From Anaerococcus tetradius ATCC 35098 (GTDB lineage: Bacteria > Bacillota > Clostridia > Tissierellales > Peptoniphilaceae): a DNA stretch of 48,500 nucleotides. Shown here piece by piece: positions 16,969 through 32,556 of the stretch. Where the stretch lies: contig NZ_GG666295.1 in the NCBI RefSeq assembly GCF_000159095.1, positions 10,078 through 58,577 of the forward strand, read 5' to 3'. The first letter of the stretch is position 1, and every line of letters starts with the position of its first letter. Made by a program: the position numbers and the translations under genes. The notes under the pieces were generated by a model. It was not told where the DNA came from, ran no database searches, and saw only the letters and a program-made list of their open reading frames with translations.

Positions 16969-18476
16969 AAGTGAGAGCCTTATTATCAGTAACCGACAAG
17001 ACGAAGATTGAAAAACTTGCTAAAGATTTGTGCGATTTGGGAGTAGAGCTTATATCTACTGGAGGAACATACCAAACAATAAAAGAAGCAGACCTTGATG
17101 TAATTGAGATAGAAAAACTTACAAATTTCCCAGAAATATTAGAGGGAAGGGTTAAAACTCTTTCACCCTATGTTCATGGAGGTATTCTTTACAAAAGAGA
17201 TAATAACAGCCATCTTTCGACAGTCAAAAAGCTAAATATCAAGCCAATTGACATAGTAGTAGTTAACCTATATGACTTTCAAAAGGCTCTTGATGGGGGT
17301 AATCCAGAAGAAATCATCGAAAATATAGATATAGGTGGCCCATCTATGTTAAGGTCAGCTGCCAAAAACCACAAGGATGTCTTAGTTGTTACTGACCCAA
17401 GGGATTATGAGGAATTGATTGAAAGATTAAAAAATGATGATATAGACCTAGCTTATAGGCAAAGGCTCGCTATGAAGGCCTTTAATCTTACAGCCTTTTA
17501 TGATTCTCTTATAGGCAGATATTTTTCCAAACTTACAGGTAAAGAGAGTAAATACAAGACTTTTGGTTTTGAGAAAGAATCAGACCTCCGCTATGGAGAA
17601 AATCCTAGCCAAAGGGCAGGACTATACAATGATCCTTTTGTGAAAGGACTTATGGAAAATATAGAAGTTATCCATGGCAAGGAGATGAGTTATAACAACT
17701 ACAATGATTTAAACCCAGCCATTGAGCTTTGCCACGAGTTAGGAGAAAATGCTGTAGTTTGCCTAAAACACCAATCACCTTGTGGGGTTGCAGTAGGAAG
17801 TTGTGTTTATGATTCATATATGAAGGCCTTTGAATGTGATAGTCAATCAATCTTTGGTGGAATAGTTGCAGTAAATGGAATAGTTGATAAGAAAGCTAGC
17901 GAAAAAATGCACGAAATCTTTCTTGAGATAATAGCTGCAAGGGACTTTACTGATGAAGCCTTGGAAGTTTTAAGAAAAAAGAAAAACCTTAGGCTCGTCA
18001 AGGTTAATTTCGATAATGAATCCGTAAGGGAAGAATTAAGATACCTAAATGGTAAGGTCTTAATTCAAGATAAGGACTTTGGAAAAGACGAGATAAATGT
18101 AGTAACTAATAAAAAACCAAGCAAAGAAGAAATTAAAGACCTCCTATTTGCCCAAAAGGTCGTAAAATATGTCAAATCCAACGCCATAGTAGTAGCAAGG
18201 GGAATGAAGACTCTAGGATGTGGAGCTGGCCAACAATCAAGAGTTTGGGCTCTAGAATCTATCAAAGACCACTTTAAGGATAGAGACTTCAAGGGAGCAG
18301 TCCTTGGATCTGATGCCTTCTTCCCTTTTTCTGATACAGTAGAACTTGCCCATGAAATGGGAATTGAATCAATCATCCAACCTGGTGGATCAATTAGAGA
18401 TCAAGATTCAATTGATAAATGCAATGAATATGATATGAGCATGGTATTTAGTAAATCACGCCACTTTAAACATTGA
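16965..18476 (+). CDS. purH: Bifunctional AICAR transformylase/IMP cyclohydrolase PurH
   Basis: 503 residues, normal length. The N-terminal IMP cyclohydrolase domain (about 1-190) begins ALLSVTDKTKIEKLAKDL and includes STGGT and EILEGRVKTLSPYVHGG. The C-terminal transformylase domain has LRYGENPSQRAG and the catalytic KHQSPCG. It ends in FSDTVELAHEMGI and the usual C-terminal RHFKH. It formylates AICAR with 10-formyl-THF and closes the ring to IMP. It overlaps purN by four bases and lies eight bases before the PurD-PurL gene. Confidence 0.97.
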   Translation: MKVRALLSVTDKTKIEKLAKDLCDLGVELISTGGTYQTIKEADLDVIEIEKLTNFPEILEGRVKTLSPYVHGGILYKRDNNSHLSTVKKLNIKPIDIVVVNLYDFQKALDGGNPEEIIENIDIGGPSMLRSAAKNHKDVLVVTDPRDYEELIERLKNDDIDLAYRQRLAMKAFNLTAFYDSLIGRYFSKLTGKESKYKTFGFEKESDLRYGENPSQRAGLYNDPFVKGLMENIEVIHGKEMSYNNYNDLNPAIELCHELGENAVVCLKHQSPCGVAVGSCVYDSYMKAFECDSQSIFGGIVAVNGIVDKKASEKMHEIFLEIIAARDFTDEALEVLRKKKNLRLVKVNFDNESVREELRYLNGKVLIQDKDFGKDEINVVTNKKPSKEEIKDLLFAQKVVKYVKSNAIVVARGMKTLGCGAGQQSRVWALESIKDHFKDRDFKGAVLGSDAFFPFSDTVELAHEMGIESIIQPGGSIRDQDSIDKCNEYDMSMVFSKSRHFKH

Positions 18477-18484
18477 GGTGAATT

Positions 18485-24828
<6,344 letters not shown>

Positions 24829-24836
24829 GAGGAAAA

Positions 24837-25313
24837 ATGACAGATGTTAGACTAATAATGGGATCAGCTTCCGATGTAGAAATTGCAAAAAAGGCAACAA
24901 GTATTTTTAGAAAATTCGATATTTCTTATGAAGTATCTGTTATCTCAGCCCATCGTGCCTTGAATGTACTAGAAGATACTATGAAAAAAGATGATTGCGA
25001 TGTCTATATAGCAATCGCCGGTATGGCAGCCCATCTTCCTGGAGTTATGGCAGCAATGACCACAAAACCAGTTATAGGAGTTCCTGTTGGAGGAGCTAAT
25101 ACAGGAGGCCTTGATGCACTTTTATCTATGGTTCAAATGCCAAAGGGAGTTCCAGTTGCTACTGTTGCTATAAATGCTGGTGACAATGCAGGTCTTCTTG
25201 CTATACAAATCCTAGCCTTAAAAGATGAAGGTCTCAAAAATAAATTAAGGGCTTATAAGAAAGAAATGCTCGAAAAAGTTATAGCAGATGATGAGAATCT
25301 AGAGGAAATTTAA
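24837..25313 (+). CDS. purE: N5-carboxyaminoimidazole ribonucleotide mutase PurE
   Basis: 158 residues. Class I PurE features: GSASDVEIA nucleotide loop, SAHR with catalytic His39, [20 protein letters not shown], and [18 protein letters not shown]. Class I enzymes convert N5-CAIR, made by PurK, into CAIR. No purK is present in this operon or window, so PurK is elsewhere or the enzyme works with AIR and high CO2. The usual IAGAG reads IAIAG with no gap. It ends overlapping purM by one base (TAATG). Confidence 0.95.
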   Translation: MTDVRLIMGSASDVEIAKKATSIFRKFDISYEVSVISAHRALNVLEDTMKKDDCDVYIAIAGMAAHLPGVMAAMTTKPVIGVPVGGANTGGLDALLSMVQMPKGVPVATVAINAGDNAGLLAIQILALKDEGLKNKLRAYKKEMLEKVIADDENLEEI

Positions 25314-26332
25314 TGGCAAAACTTACTTATAAGGATAGTGGGGTAGATAAGGAGAAAGGCTATGAGGAAGTTGAATTAATCAAAAAAATAGTAAAGGAAA
25401 CCCATGGCAAAGAAGTCCTAGCTGACATAGGGGGCTTTGCTGGAGCCTTTCTTCCAAATCTTAAAGGATTAACTAATCCAGTCTTACTAAGTGGGACAGA
25501 TGGGGTTGGGACAAAAATTAAGCTTGCCATGGAGATGGATAAGCATGATACAGTTGGAATTGACTGCGTGGCAATGTGCGTTAATGACATACTTTGTCAA
25601 GGAGGAAAGCCTCTATTTTTCCTAGATTATATAGCTACTGGAAAACTTGATCCTAAAAAGATGGCAGAGCTTGTAAAAGGTGTTGCAGAAGGCTGTAAGG
25701 ATTCTGGAGCTGCCCTAATCGGTGGAGAAACTGCTGAGATGCCAGGTATTTACAAGGAGGACGACTATGACTTGGCAGGCTTTGCAGTCGGCATATGTGA
25801 TAGGGATAAGCTAATAAATGGTGATAAGCTAAAGGAAGGTGATATAGCCATAGGTCTATATTCTTCGGGAGTTCATAGCAATGGATTTTCCTTGGTAAGG
25901 GCTAGTATGAATCAAGCTAAAGTTTCACTTACTGATAAGTTTAATGAAGATCAAACTATAGGTGAGAAGCTTCTAACTCCTACCAAAATCTATGTCAAAG
26001 AGATAGAAGCCTTGTTAGAAAAGGTCGATATTAAGGCCATAGCCCATATCACTGGTGGAGGACTTTATGAAAATGTCCCTAGAGTTTTGAGGGATACTTT
26101 AGCTGTAGAATTTGATTTAAGACACTTAGAAGTCGACCCTATCTTTAAAAAAATTCAAGAATGGGGAAATATCGACACTGATGAGATGTATCATACCTTT
26201 AATATGGGAGTTGGTATGGTGGTTTTTGTAGACGAGAAAGATGTAAAAAGAGCTTTGGATAAGCTAGATGGCAAGGCTTTGGTTGTTGGAAAAGTTACTA
26301 AAGGAAATAAAGATATTAAAATCATTTTATAA
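25313..26332 (+). CDS. purM: Phosphoribosylformylglycinamidine cyclo-ligase PurM
   Basis: 339 residues, normal length. Closes FGAM to AIR with ATP. Family landmarks are YKDSGVDKEKGYE at the N-terminus, SGTDGVGTKIKLA, DCVAMCVNDILCQGGKPLFFLDYIA, IGGETAEMPG, SGVHSNGFSLVR and HITGGGLYENVPRVL. AIR is also the substrate of ThiC, so this step feeds both purine and thiamine synthesis. It starts within the purE stop codon and is followed after ten bases by purC. Confidence 0.97.
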   Translation: MAKLTYKDSGVDKEKGYEEVELIKKIVKETHGKEVLADIGGFAGAFLPNLKGLTNPVLLSGTDGVGTKIKLAMEMDKHDTVGIDCVAMCVNDILCQGGKPLFFLDYIATGKLDPKKMAELVKGVAEGCKDSGAALIGGETAEMPGIYKEDDYDLAGFAVGICDRDKLINGDKLKEGDIAIGLYSSGVHSNGFSLVRASMNQAKVSLTDKFNEDQTIGEKLLTPTKIYVKEIEALLEKVDIKAIAHITGGGLYENVPRVLRDTLAVEFDLRHLEVDPIFKKIQEWGNIDTDEMYHTFNMGVGMVVFVDEKDVKRALDKLDGKALVVGKVTKGNKDIKIIL

Positions 26333-26342
26333 GGAGTAAAAA

Positions 26343-27023
26343 ATGCAAAAAGTATATACTGGCAAGACAAAAGACGTTTACAAATTAAATGACAAAGAGT
26401 ATTTGTTGAAATTCAAGGATGATGTAACTGGAAATAATGGAGTCTTTGATCCTGGTGCAAATAGTGTCGGTCTTACTATGGAAGGTGCTGGCCATCAAGC
26501 TGTTCGTATGACAAAATTCTTCTATGAAAAATTAAATGCCAAGGGCCTAAGAACCCACTTTGTTTCAGCTGATTTAGACAAAAACGAAGCAGTAGTAAAA
26601 AAGGCAGAAGTTTTCGGTCAAGGTGTCGAAGTTATAGTTAGATATTATGCAGTAGGTTCATTTATAAGAAGATATGGCAAATATATAGAAAATGGAACAA
26701 AGATTAAGCCTTATGTGGAAATCACCCTAAAGGATGATGAGAGAGAAGATCCGCTAATCACTGAAGATGCCCTCATCTTATTAAATATCATGACAGCAGA
26801 AGAATACGAACAACTTAAAGATCTTGCCCTAAAGATTGGAGATATTGTAAAGGAAGAATTAGCCAAAAAAGACCTCGACCTTTATGATATCAAATTTGAA
26901 TTTGGTAGGCTTGAAGATGGAAAAGTAGCTCTTATAGACGAAATCTCTGGTGGAAATATGAGAGCCTATAAAAATGATAAATACATAGAGCCACTTGAAT
27001 TAGAAAAAATTATGTTAGATTAG
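26343..27023 (+). CDS. purC: SAICAR synthase PurC
   Basis: 226 residues. Joins aspartate to CAIR with ATP. It shows YTGKTKDVY at the N-terminus, the family's VIVRYYAVGSFIRRYG, ITEDALILLN, LYDIKFEFG and the metal-binding LIDEISGGNMRAY. Last gene of the operon, followed by a strong terminator. purB, needed for the next step and for AMP, is not in the window. Confidence 0.97.
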   Translation: MQKVYTGKTKDVYKLNDKEYLLKFKDDVTGNNGVFDPGANSVGLTMEGAGHQAVRMTKFFYEKLNAKGLRTHFVSADLDKNEAVVKKAEVFGQGVEVIVRYYAVGSFIRRYGKYIENGTKIKPYVEITLKDDEREDPLITEDALILLNIMTAEEYEQLKDLALKIGDIVKEELAKKDLDLYDIKFEFGRLEDGKVALIDEISGGNMRAYKNDKYIEPLELEKIMLD

Positions 27024-27034
27024 TTTTAATTAAG

Positions 27035-27087
27035 CTCCTAGAAGGTCTTAGGGAATCTTACTAAGTTACTTTCTAGGAGTTTTTTTA
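27035..27087 (+). terminator. Intrinsic terminator of the purine operon
   Basis: CTCCTAGAA (27035-27043) pairs perfectly with TTCTAGGAG (27071-27079), followed by eight T. It lies directly after purC. Confidence 0.9.
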
Positions 27088-27187
27088 ATTAGACCTAGGG
27101 ATTAAAATATCATTAATTTAATTTTATAAATTTAAAAGTATAGTAGTCTTTATAGTACAATAACTTATCAGAGTAAAGGAGAACATT

Positions 27188-29119
27188 ATGGGCTTATCAT
27201 TAGCTATGAAAATACTTAAAAATCACTTGTTAAAGGGAGAGCTAAAGGCTGGTCAAGAGATTGCCATCAAGATAGATCAAACCCTTACTCAGGATTCGAC
27301 AGGAACTATGGCATACCTACAACTAGAAGCTATGGATATAGAAGATGTTGCTACAGAAAATTCTGTTGCCTACATCGATCACAATATCCTTCAAGCAGGA
27401 TTTGAGAATGCAGATGATCATGAGTTTATCAAGTCGGCAGCAAATAAGTTTGGTATAACTTTCTCAAAGGCTGGCGGAGGAATCTGCCATCAAGTAAATC
27501 TTGAACAATTCGCAAAACCAGGTGATACCCTCCTTGGATCTGATTCTCATACACCTACTGGTGGAGGGCTAGGTGAACTTGCTATTGGAGCTGGTGGGCT
27601 TGATGTAGCTGTTGCCATGGCCAAGGGTTTTTATTTTGTAAAAGTTCCAAAGATATACAGGGTTAATTTGACATCTAGTCTAAGTCCTATGGCAAATGCC
27701 AAGGACGTAATCCTATACATATTAGGCAAATTAACAGTAAAGGGTGGAACTGGTTTTATAATGGAATATACAGGCCAAGGTGTTAAATCCTTATCAGTTA
27801 CTGATAGGGCGACGATTTGTAATATGGGAGCAGAGCTTGGAGCGACCACTTCAATCTTTCCTTCAGATGAAAATACCTTAGCCTATCTAAAGGCTCATGG
27901 TAGAGAGGAAGTCTATAAACAACTACAGGCAGATGAAGATGCCTATTATGATGAATCAATAGACATAGATTTAAGTGAGATTAAGCCTGCTGTGGCTAAA
28001 CCACATTTTCCTGACCAATTTGAAGAGGTGGAAAGTCTTCCTAGGATAAAGGTAGACCAAGTTGCAATTGGTTCTTGTACAAATTCATCTTTCGAAGACT
28101 TGATGAAAGTCGCATCAATTCTTGAAGGAAGAAGGGTTCATCCTGACGTATCGCTCGTAATATCTCCAGGATCTGCTACTATTTTGGAAAAAATTGCTGA
28201 AAATGGGGCCTTGGCTACTTTCATAAAAGCTGGAGCTAGGATACTTGAATCTGGATGTGGGCCATGTATAGGAATGGGTCAAGCACCAAAGGCAGGAGCA
28301 GTTTCTTTAAGGAGCTTTAATAGGAATTTTAAGGGAAGATCTGGAACTATGGATGCACAAATTTACCTAGCAAGTCCAGAAACTTGTGCTGTAAGTGCTG
28401 TACTTGGTTATATAGCAGACCCTAAAGAACTATCTTATGAGACTAAATTTAATAAGGATGAAAGTTTTAATCAAACTCAAGCCTACTTTATAAAGCCAGA
28501 AAAAGATTTATCTAAGAGATTAGAGGAAACTATAAAGGGTAAGAATATTAAGCCTTTCCCAAGGGCAGAAAAAGCATCTGATATTGAAAAGAAAGTAATA
28601 TATAAGGCGGGCGATGGAATTACTACTGATGATATATGTCCATCAAATGCTAAACTTCTGCCTTTCAGATCAAATATAGCCTATCTTTCTGAATTTGCTT
28701 TTACAACAAAGATTGATGATTTCAAGAAAAGATGTGAAGAAAATAAGGGAGGGATTATAGTTGCTGGAGAAAACTATGGTCAAGGTTCTTCAAGAGAGCA
28801 TGCAGCCCTTCTTCCTTTGTACTTGGGAGTAAAGGCAGTTGTTGCAAAATCTTTCGCAAGAATTCATAGGTCTAATTTGATTAACAATGCTATCTTGCCT
28901 TTGGAATTTGTCAATCCTGATGATTATGAAAAAATCTCAGAATATGATGATATAAGGATAAGTAGAGTAGTAGAAAGCCTAAAAGAAGGAATCTTTATCC
29001 TAGAAGACCTTACAAAAAACATTAAGATTAAGTTAAAGGCTGACTTTTCGGATAGGGAAAGAGAAGTCCTAGAAGCTGGTGGATACTTAAACTATGCAAA
29101 GAATTTGGATTTGGAGTAG
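27188..29119 (+). CDS. acn: Aconitate hydratase
   Basis: 643 residues, the shorter bacterial aconitase form that is distinct from AcnA and AcnB. Isomerises citrate to isocitrate on a 4Fe-4S cluster whose cysteines are Cys297 (GSCTNSS), Cys357 and Cys360 (GCGPCIGMG). Other motifs are GSDSHTPTGGGLGELAIGAGG and, in the C-terminal swivel domain, NYGQGSSREHAALLP. It is the first gene of a three-gene set; IDH begins two bases after its stop, so the genes are co-transcribed. Confidence 0.95.
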   Translation: MGLSLAMKILKNHLLKGELKAGQEIAIKIDQTLTQDSTGTMAYLQLEAMDIEDVATENSVAYIDHNILQAGFENADDHEFIKSAANKFGITFSKAGGGICHQVNLEQFAKPGDTLLGSDSHTPTGGGLGELAIGAGGLDVAVAMAKGFYFVKVPKIYRVNLTSSLSPMANAKDVILYILGKLTVKGGTGFIMEYTGQGVKSLSVTDRATICNMGAELGATTSIFPSDENTLAYLKAHGREEVYKQLQADEDAYYDESIDIDLSEIKPAVAKPHFPDQFEEVESLPRIKVDQVAIGSCTNSSFEDLMKVASILEGRRVHPDVSLVISPGSATILEKIAENGALATFIKAGARILESGCGPCIGMGQAPKAGAVSLRSFNRNFKGRSGTMDAQIYLASPETCAVSAVLGYIADPKELSYETKFNKDESFNQTQAYFIKPEKDLSKRLEETIKGKNIKPFPRAEKASDIEKKVIYKAGDGITTDDICPSNAKLLPFRSNIAYLSEFAFTTKIDDFKKRCEENKGGIIVAGENYGQGSSREHAALLPLYLGVKAVVAKSFARIHRSNLINNAILPLEFVNPDDYEKISEYDDIRISRVVESLKEGIFILEDLTKNIKIKLKADFSDREREVLEAGGYLNYAKNLDLE

Positions 29120-29121
29120 AT

Positions 29122-30120
29122 ATGAAAATTACATTAATAAAGGGTGATGGAATAGGCCCAGAAATAACTGAGTCAATGAAAAAGGTTGTCTCTGCCCTAA
29201 AGTTAGATATAGATTTTGAAGAAATAAATGCAGGTCTTTCTGTTTTTGAAGCAGAAGGAGAATACATACCTCAAAGGTTATTTGATTCGATAAAGAAAAA
29301 TAAAATCGCCATCAAGGGCCCTATAACAACCCCAATAGGTCATGGTTTTAGGTCAATCAATGTGGAACTTAGAAAAAGATTTGATCTTTATGCCAATATT
29401 AGACCAATCAAGGCTCCTGGTCCACTTGACTTGAAGTTTGATGGAGTTGATATGGTGATTTTTAGGGAAAATACTGAAGACCTCTATGCTGGCGTTGAGG
29501 AGATGATATCAGAAGATGAAGCTCATTCTATAAAAATCATCACAAGGGAAAAATCCGAAAGAATTATTAGAAGTGCCTTCAACTACGCAAGAGAAAATAA
29601 GCGTAAGAAAGTTAGCATAATCACCAAGGCCAATATAATGAAATTAACCGATGGTCTTTTCCTTGACATGGGAAGAAAAATTGCGAAAGAATTTCCAGAT
29701 ATAGAATTTGAAGAACTTCTTGTAGATAATACCGCCATGCAAATGGTAATAAATCCTCAAAAGTTCGATGTACTAGTTACAGAAAACTTGTATGGAGATA
29801 TTCTATCAGACCTTGGAGCAGGTCTTGTCGGAGGACTTGGGCTAATGCCTGGAGTAAACAAGGGAGAAGATATAGCAATCTATGAATCAATTCATGGTTC
29901 AGCTCCTGATATAGCAGGCAAAAACTTAGCAAATCCTATAGCTCTTCTTTTAACTTTCGCCCTCCTTCTAGATGATATCAAAGAAAATGACAAGGCAGAT
30001 AAGTTGAGAAAAGCCATATATGAAACCCTAAAGGATAAAGAAAACTACACAAAAGACCTTGGTGGCTCAAATACAACAAGTGGCATTACTGAGGCAATCA
30101 TAAATAATTTAGGTGATTGA
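29122..30120 (+). CDS. icd: Isocitrate dehydrogenase (NAD-type, short form)
   Basis: 332 residues of the beta-decarboxylating dehydrogenase family: IKGDGIGPEITESM, then RPIKAPGP and FRENTEDLYAGVEE. The last is the substrate-loop sequence typical of isocitrate rather than isopropylmalate enzymes. Then LVDNTAMQMV, LYGDILSDLGAGLVGGLG and ESIHGSAPDIAGK. Short length and lack of the NADP-specific C-terminal features suggest NAD+, which is inference. Placed between aconitase and citrate synthase, it makes 2-oxoglutarate, probably for glutamate. Confidence 0.93.
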   Translation: MKITLIKGDGIGPEITESMKKVVSALKLDIDFEEINAGLSVFEAEGEYIPQRLFDSIKKNKIAIKGPITTPIGHGFRSINVELRKRFDLYANIRPIKAPGPLDLKFDGVDMVIFRENTEDLYAGVEEMISEDEAHSIKIITREKSERIIRSAFNYARENKRKKVSIITKANIMKLTDGLFLDMGRKIAKEFPDIEFEELLVDNTAMQMVINPQKFDVLVTENLYGDILSDLGAGLVGGLGLMPGVNKGEDIAIYESIHGSAPDIAGKNLANPIALLLTFALLLDDIKENDKADKLRKAIYETLKDKENYTKDLGGSNTTSGITEAIINNLGD

Positions 30121-30121
30121 A

Positions 30122-31474
30122 ATGAATAAGGCTCAAGAAGAAAAACTTTGTTATTATGCAAATGAAATTGCTAAAAATAACAAGATTGACAAAGAGACGT
30201 ACGAAAATTACCGCATCAAAAGAGGACTAAGGAATAAGAATGGAACAGGCGTTCTTGTAGGTATAACCAAGGTTGGAGATGTATGTGGCTATAAAATAGA
30301 AAATGAAGAAAAAATCCCATTTGAGGGTGAACTTTTCTATAGGGGTTATCCCCTAACTAATCTTGTAAAAGATATAGAAAGTGACAAAAGACTTGGTTTC
30401 GAGGAAGTTATTTATCTACTCTTATTTAATAGACTAGCAAATATTGAAGAACTAGCTTCCTTTAAGAATATACTTGTTGAGGAGAGAAAACTTCCTGAAC
30501 ATTTTTTTGAAGATATAATCTTGAAAGTTCCTGGACCTGATATTATGAATAAGATGATGAGGTCTTTGCTTGCCCTCTACACTTATGACCCAAACCCAGA
30601 TGCTAATGATGCTAGAAATGTCCTTAGCCAGTCCCTATCCTTGATATCCAAGATTTCTCAACTTGCCATTTATTCCTATCAGGTAAAAATCCACAATTTT
30701 GATAAGAAGTCCCTCATTATTCATAATCCTAAGGAAGATGAAACAATAGCTGAAAATATCTTATCCATGCTTAGGACTAACCAAGAATATAGCAAGGAAG
30801 AGGCAGAAATACTCGACTTAATGCTAATAATTCACGCTGAGCATGGTGGAGGAAATAACTCGGCCTTCGCAACCCATGTTGTATCTTCATCTGGAACAGA
30901 TACCTACTCAGCCATGGCAGCAGGTCTTGCTTCCTTGAAGGGACCTAGACATGGTGGAGCAAATCTTAAAGTTAGCAAGATGCTAAAGGATATAAGGAAT
31001 AATGTTTGTGATATAGAGAATTTGGAAGAAGTAGAAAGTTATTTAGAAAAAATCCTAGATAGAAAAGCTTTTGACAAAAAAGGATTAATTTATGGTCTAG
31101 GCCATGCTGTCTATACCTTATCCGATCCTAGGGCGGTTTTATTAAAAGAAAAAGCCAAAGAACTTTCTAAAATAAAGAAAAGAGATAAAGATTTTATCTT
31201 TATAGAAAATGTAGAAAAACTAGGGCAAAAATTAATTATGCAAAGGCAAAATAGAGCCTATCCGCCATGTGCTAATGTCGATTTATATTCGGGCTTTGTC
31301 TATGATATGCTCGATATACCGGAGGAGCTTTACCTTCCTATGTTTGCTATTGCAAGGACTGTCGGCTGGTCAGCCCATAGGCTTGAGCAAATAGAAGATT
31401 CAAAGATTATTAGACCAGCCTATAAATCTCTAAATCAAGTAAAAGACTACATTCCTTTAAATTTGAGAAAATAA
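30122..31474 (+). CDS. Citrate synthase
   Basis: About 450 residues. Condenses acetyl-CoA and oxaloacetate. Catalytic landmarks are HAEHGGGNNSAFATHVVSS, KGPRHGGANLKV, GLGHAVYTLSDPRA (second His) and NVDLYSGFVYDML (catalytic Asp), ending WSAHRLEQ. It is the longer clostridial-type enzyme with extra N-terminal sequence. I choose ATG 30122, which has AGGTGA (30111-30116) upstream; a GTG at 30113 overlaps that ribosome site. It overlaps nothing but follows icd immediately. The three genes form an oxidative TCA branch with no succinate-side genes nearby. Confidence 0.94.
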   Translation: MNKAQEEKLCYYANEIAKNNKIDKETYENYRIKRGLRNKNGTGVLVGITKVGDVCGYKIENEEKIPFEGELFYRGYPLTNLVKDIESDKRLGFEEVIYLLLFNRLANIEELASFKNILVEERKLPEHFFEDIILKVPGPDIMNKMMRSLLALYTYDPNPDANDARNVLSQSLSLISKISQLAIYSYQVKIHNFDKKSLIIHNPKEDETIAENILSMLRTNQEYSKEEAEILDLMLIIHAEHGGGNNSAFATHVVSSSGTDTYSAMAAGLASLKGPRHGGANLKVSKMLKDIRNNVCDIENLEEVESYLEKILDRKAFDKKGLIYGLGHAVYTLSDPRAVLLKEKAKELSKIKKRDKDFIFIENVEKLGQKLIMQRQNRAYPPCANVDLYSGFVYDMLDIPEELYLPMFAIARTVGWSAHRLEQIEDSKIIRPAYKSLNQVKDYIPLNLRK

Positions 31475-31570
31475 ACTTAAATTAAAGATTTGAGAAAATA
31501 ATATGTTTAAATAAGTTTGTAAAATGAGAGATATAATTATATATAAGTAAGACTGAAAAAATCTAAGAGA

Positions 31571-31607
31571 AAATCAAGCTAGGATTTAATCATTTGCTTG
31601 ATTTTTC
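31571..31607 (+). terminator. Intrinsic terminator after the citrate synthase operon
   Basis: AAATCAAGC (31571-31579) pairs perfectly with GCTTGATTT (31596-31604) and the T-rich tail follows. It is about 100 bases after the citrate synthase stop. A possible promoter (TTGTAA 31517-31522, TATATA 31540-31545) lies between, so it might instead end a short leader transcript. Confidence 0.7.
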
Positions 31608-31652
31608 TTATTTTGGGTAAAGCTATAAGGTAGTAAAAAGAAAGAAGGTTAT

Positions 31653-32549
31653 ATGGAATTTAAAAATAATATTTATCTTCCTCCAATGGCGAGGGAGTCT
31701 TCAATAGATGGAAAAATAACAGACGCTCTTATTGACTATTATGAATCCATGGCTAAGTTAGGCTTTGGCCTTATTATATTAGAGCACGCCTATGTTGATA
31801 TAAAAGGAAAGGCAAGCCCTAAGCAGATGGCTATTGATGAAAATTACGATAGGGAAAATCTTATTAAGATAAAAGATGTAATCCACAAAGAAGAAGCCAA
31901 GGCCTTTATGCAGATTTCTCATTGTGGAAGACTTACAAGACTTGATGGTGAAAAATTTGGACCAACCAAGGAAGATGGTGTAAGCGAATTGTCAGTAGAT
32001 CAAATAAAGGATATAGAAGATAAGTTCATAGAAGCTGGTAAAAGAGTTGAAGATATGGGCTTTGATGGTCTTGAAATTCACTGTGCCCACGGTTATCTTT
32101 TAAATCAATTCTATTCTCCCCTAGTAAATAAGAGAGATGACGAATACGGCGGAAGTTTAGAAAATAGACTCAGAGTGCTACTTGAAATTTTAAAGAAAAT
32201 GAGAATAGCCTTAGGAGATTTTCCTATAATGGTAAGACTTGGGGCGTGTGATTACGAAGAAGGCGGCAATACAATAGATGATGCCATCAAGGCTGTTAAA
32301 GTCATGGAAGAATATATAGATTTTATAGATATATCAGGTGGCATCAACGGCTTTATGAAACATTCTGATAATGACATTGGTTATTTTACAAAAGAATCTA
32401 AGGCTATTAAAGAAAATACAAAAGTTAAGGTATTGATGACTGGTGGAATAAAGAATAAGAAAGAGGCAGAGGAATCAATAAGTGAGGGGGCTTGTCATAT
32501 GGTAGGAATAGGAAGAGCTTCGTTAAATAAGGATTTTACTTTAGAATAG
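31653..32549 (+). CDS. NADH:flavin oxidoreductase, Old Yellow Enzyme type
   Basis: 298 residues, a compact FMN TIM-barrel oxidoreductase. Landmarks are YLPPMARESS at the N-terminus, QISHCGR, GFDGLEIHCAHGYLLNQFYSPLVNKRDDEYGGSLENR (the OYE signature, with the substrate-binding His pair replaced in part: HCAH) and a late phosphate-binding TGGIKN. It is shorter than most OYE proteins and ends just after the barrel, so it is not the multidomain dienoyl-CoA reductase. It probably reduces activated C=C bonds. The following HIBCH-like gene begins seven bases later, so they may share a pathway. Confidence 0.87.
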   Translation: MEFKNNIYLPPMARESSIDGKITDALIDYYESMAKLGFGLIILEHAYVDIKGKASPKQMAIDENYDRENLIKIKDVIHKEEAKAFMQISHCGRLTRLDGEKFGPTKEDGVSELSVDQIKDIEDKFIEAGKRVEDMGFDGLEIHCAHGYLLNQFYSPLVNKRDDEYGGSLENRLRVLLEILKKMRIALGDFPIMVRLGACDYEEGGNTIDDAIKAVKVMEEYIDFIDISGGINGFMKHSDNDIGYFTKESKAIKENTKVKVLMTGGIKNKKEAEESISEGACHMVGIGRASLNKDFTLE

Positions 32550-32556
32550 GCTTTAT

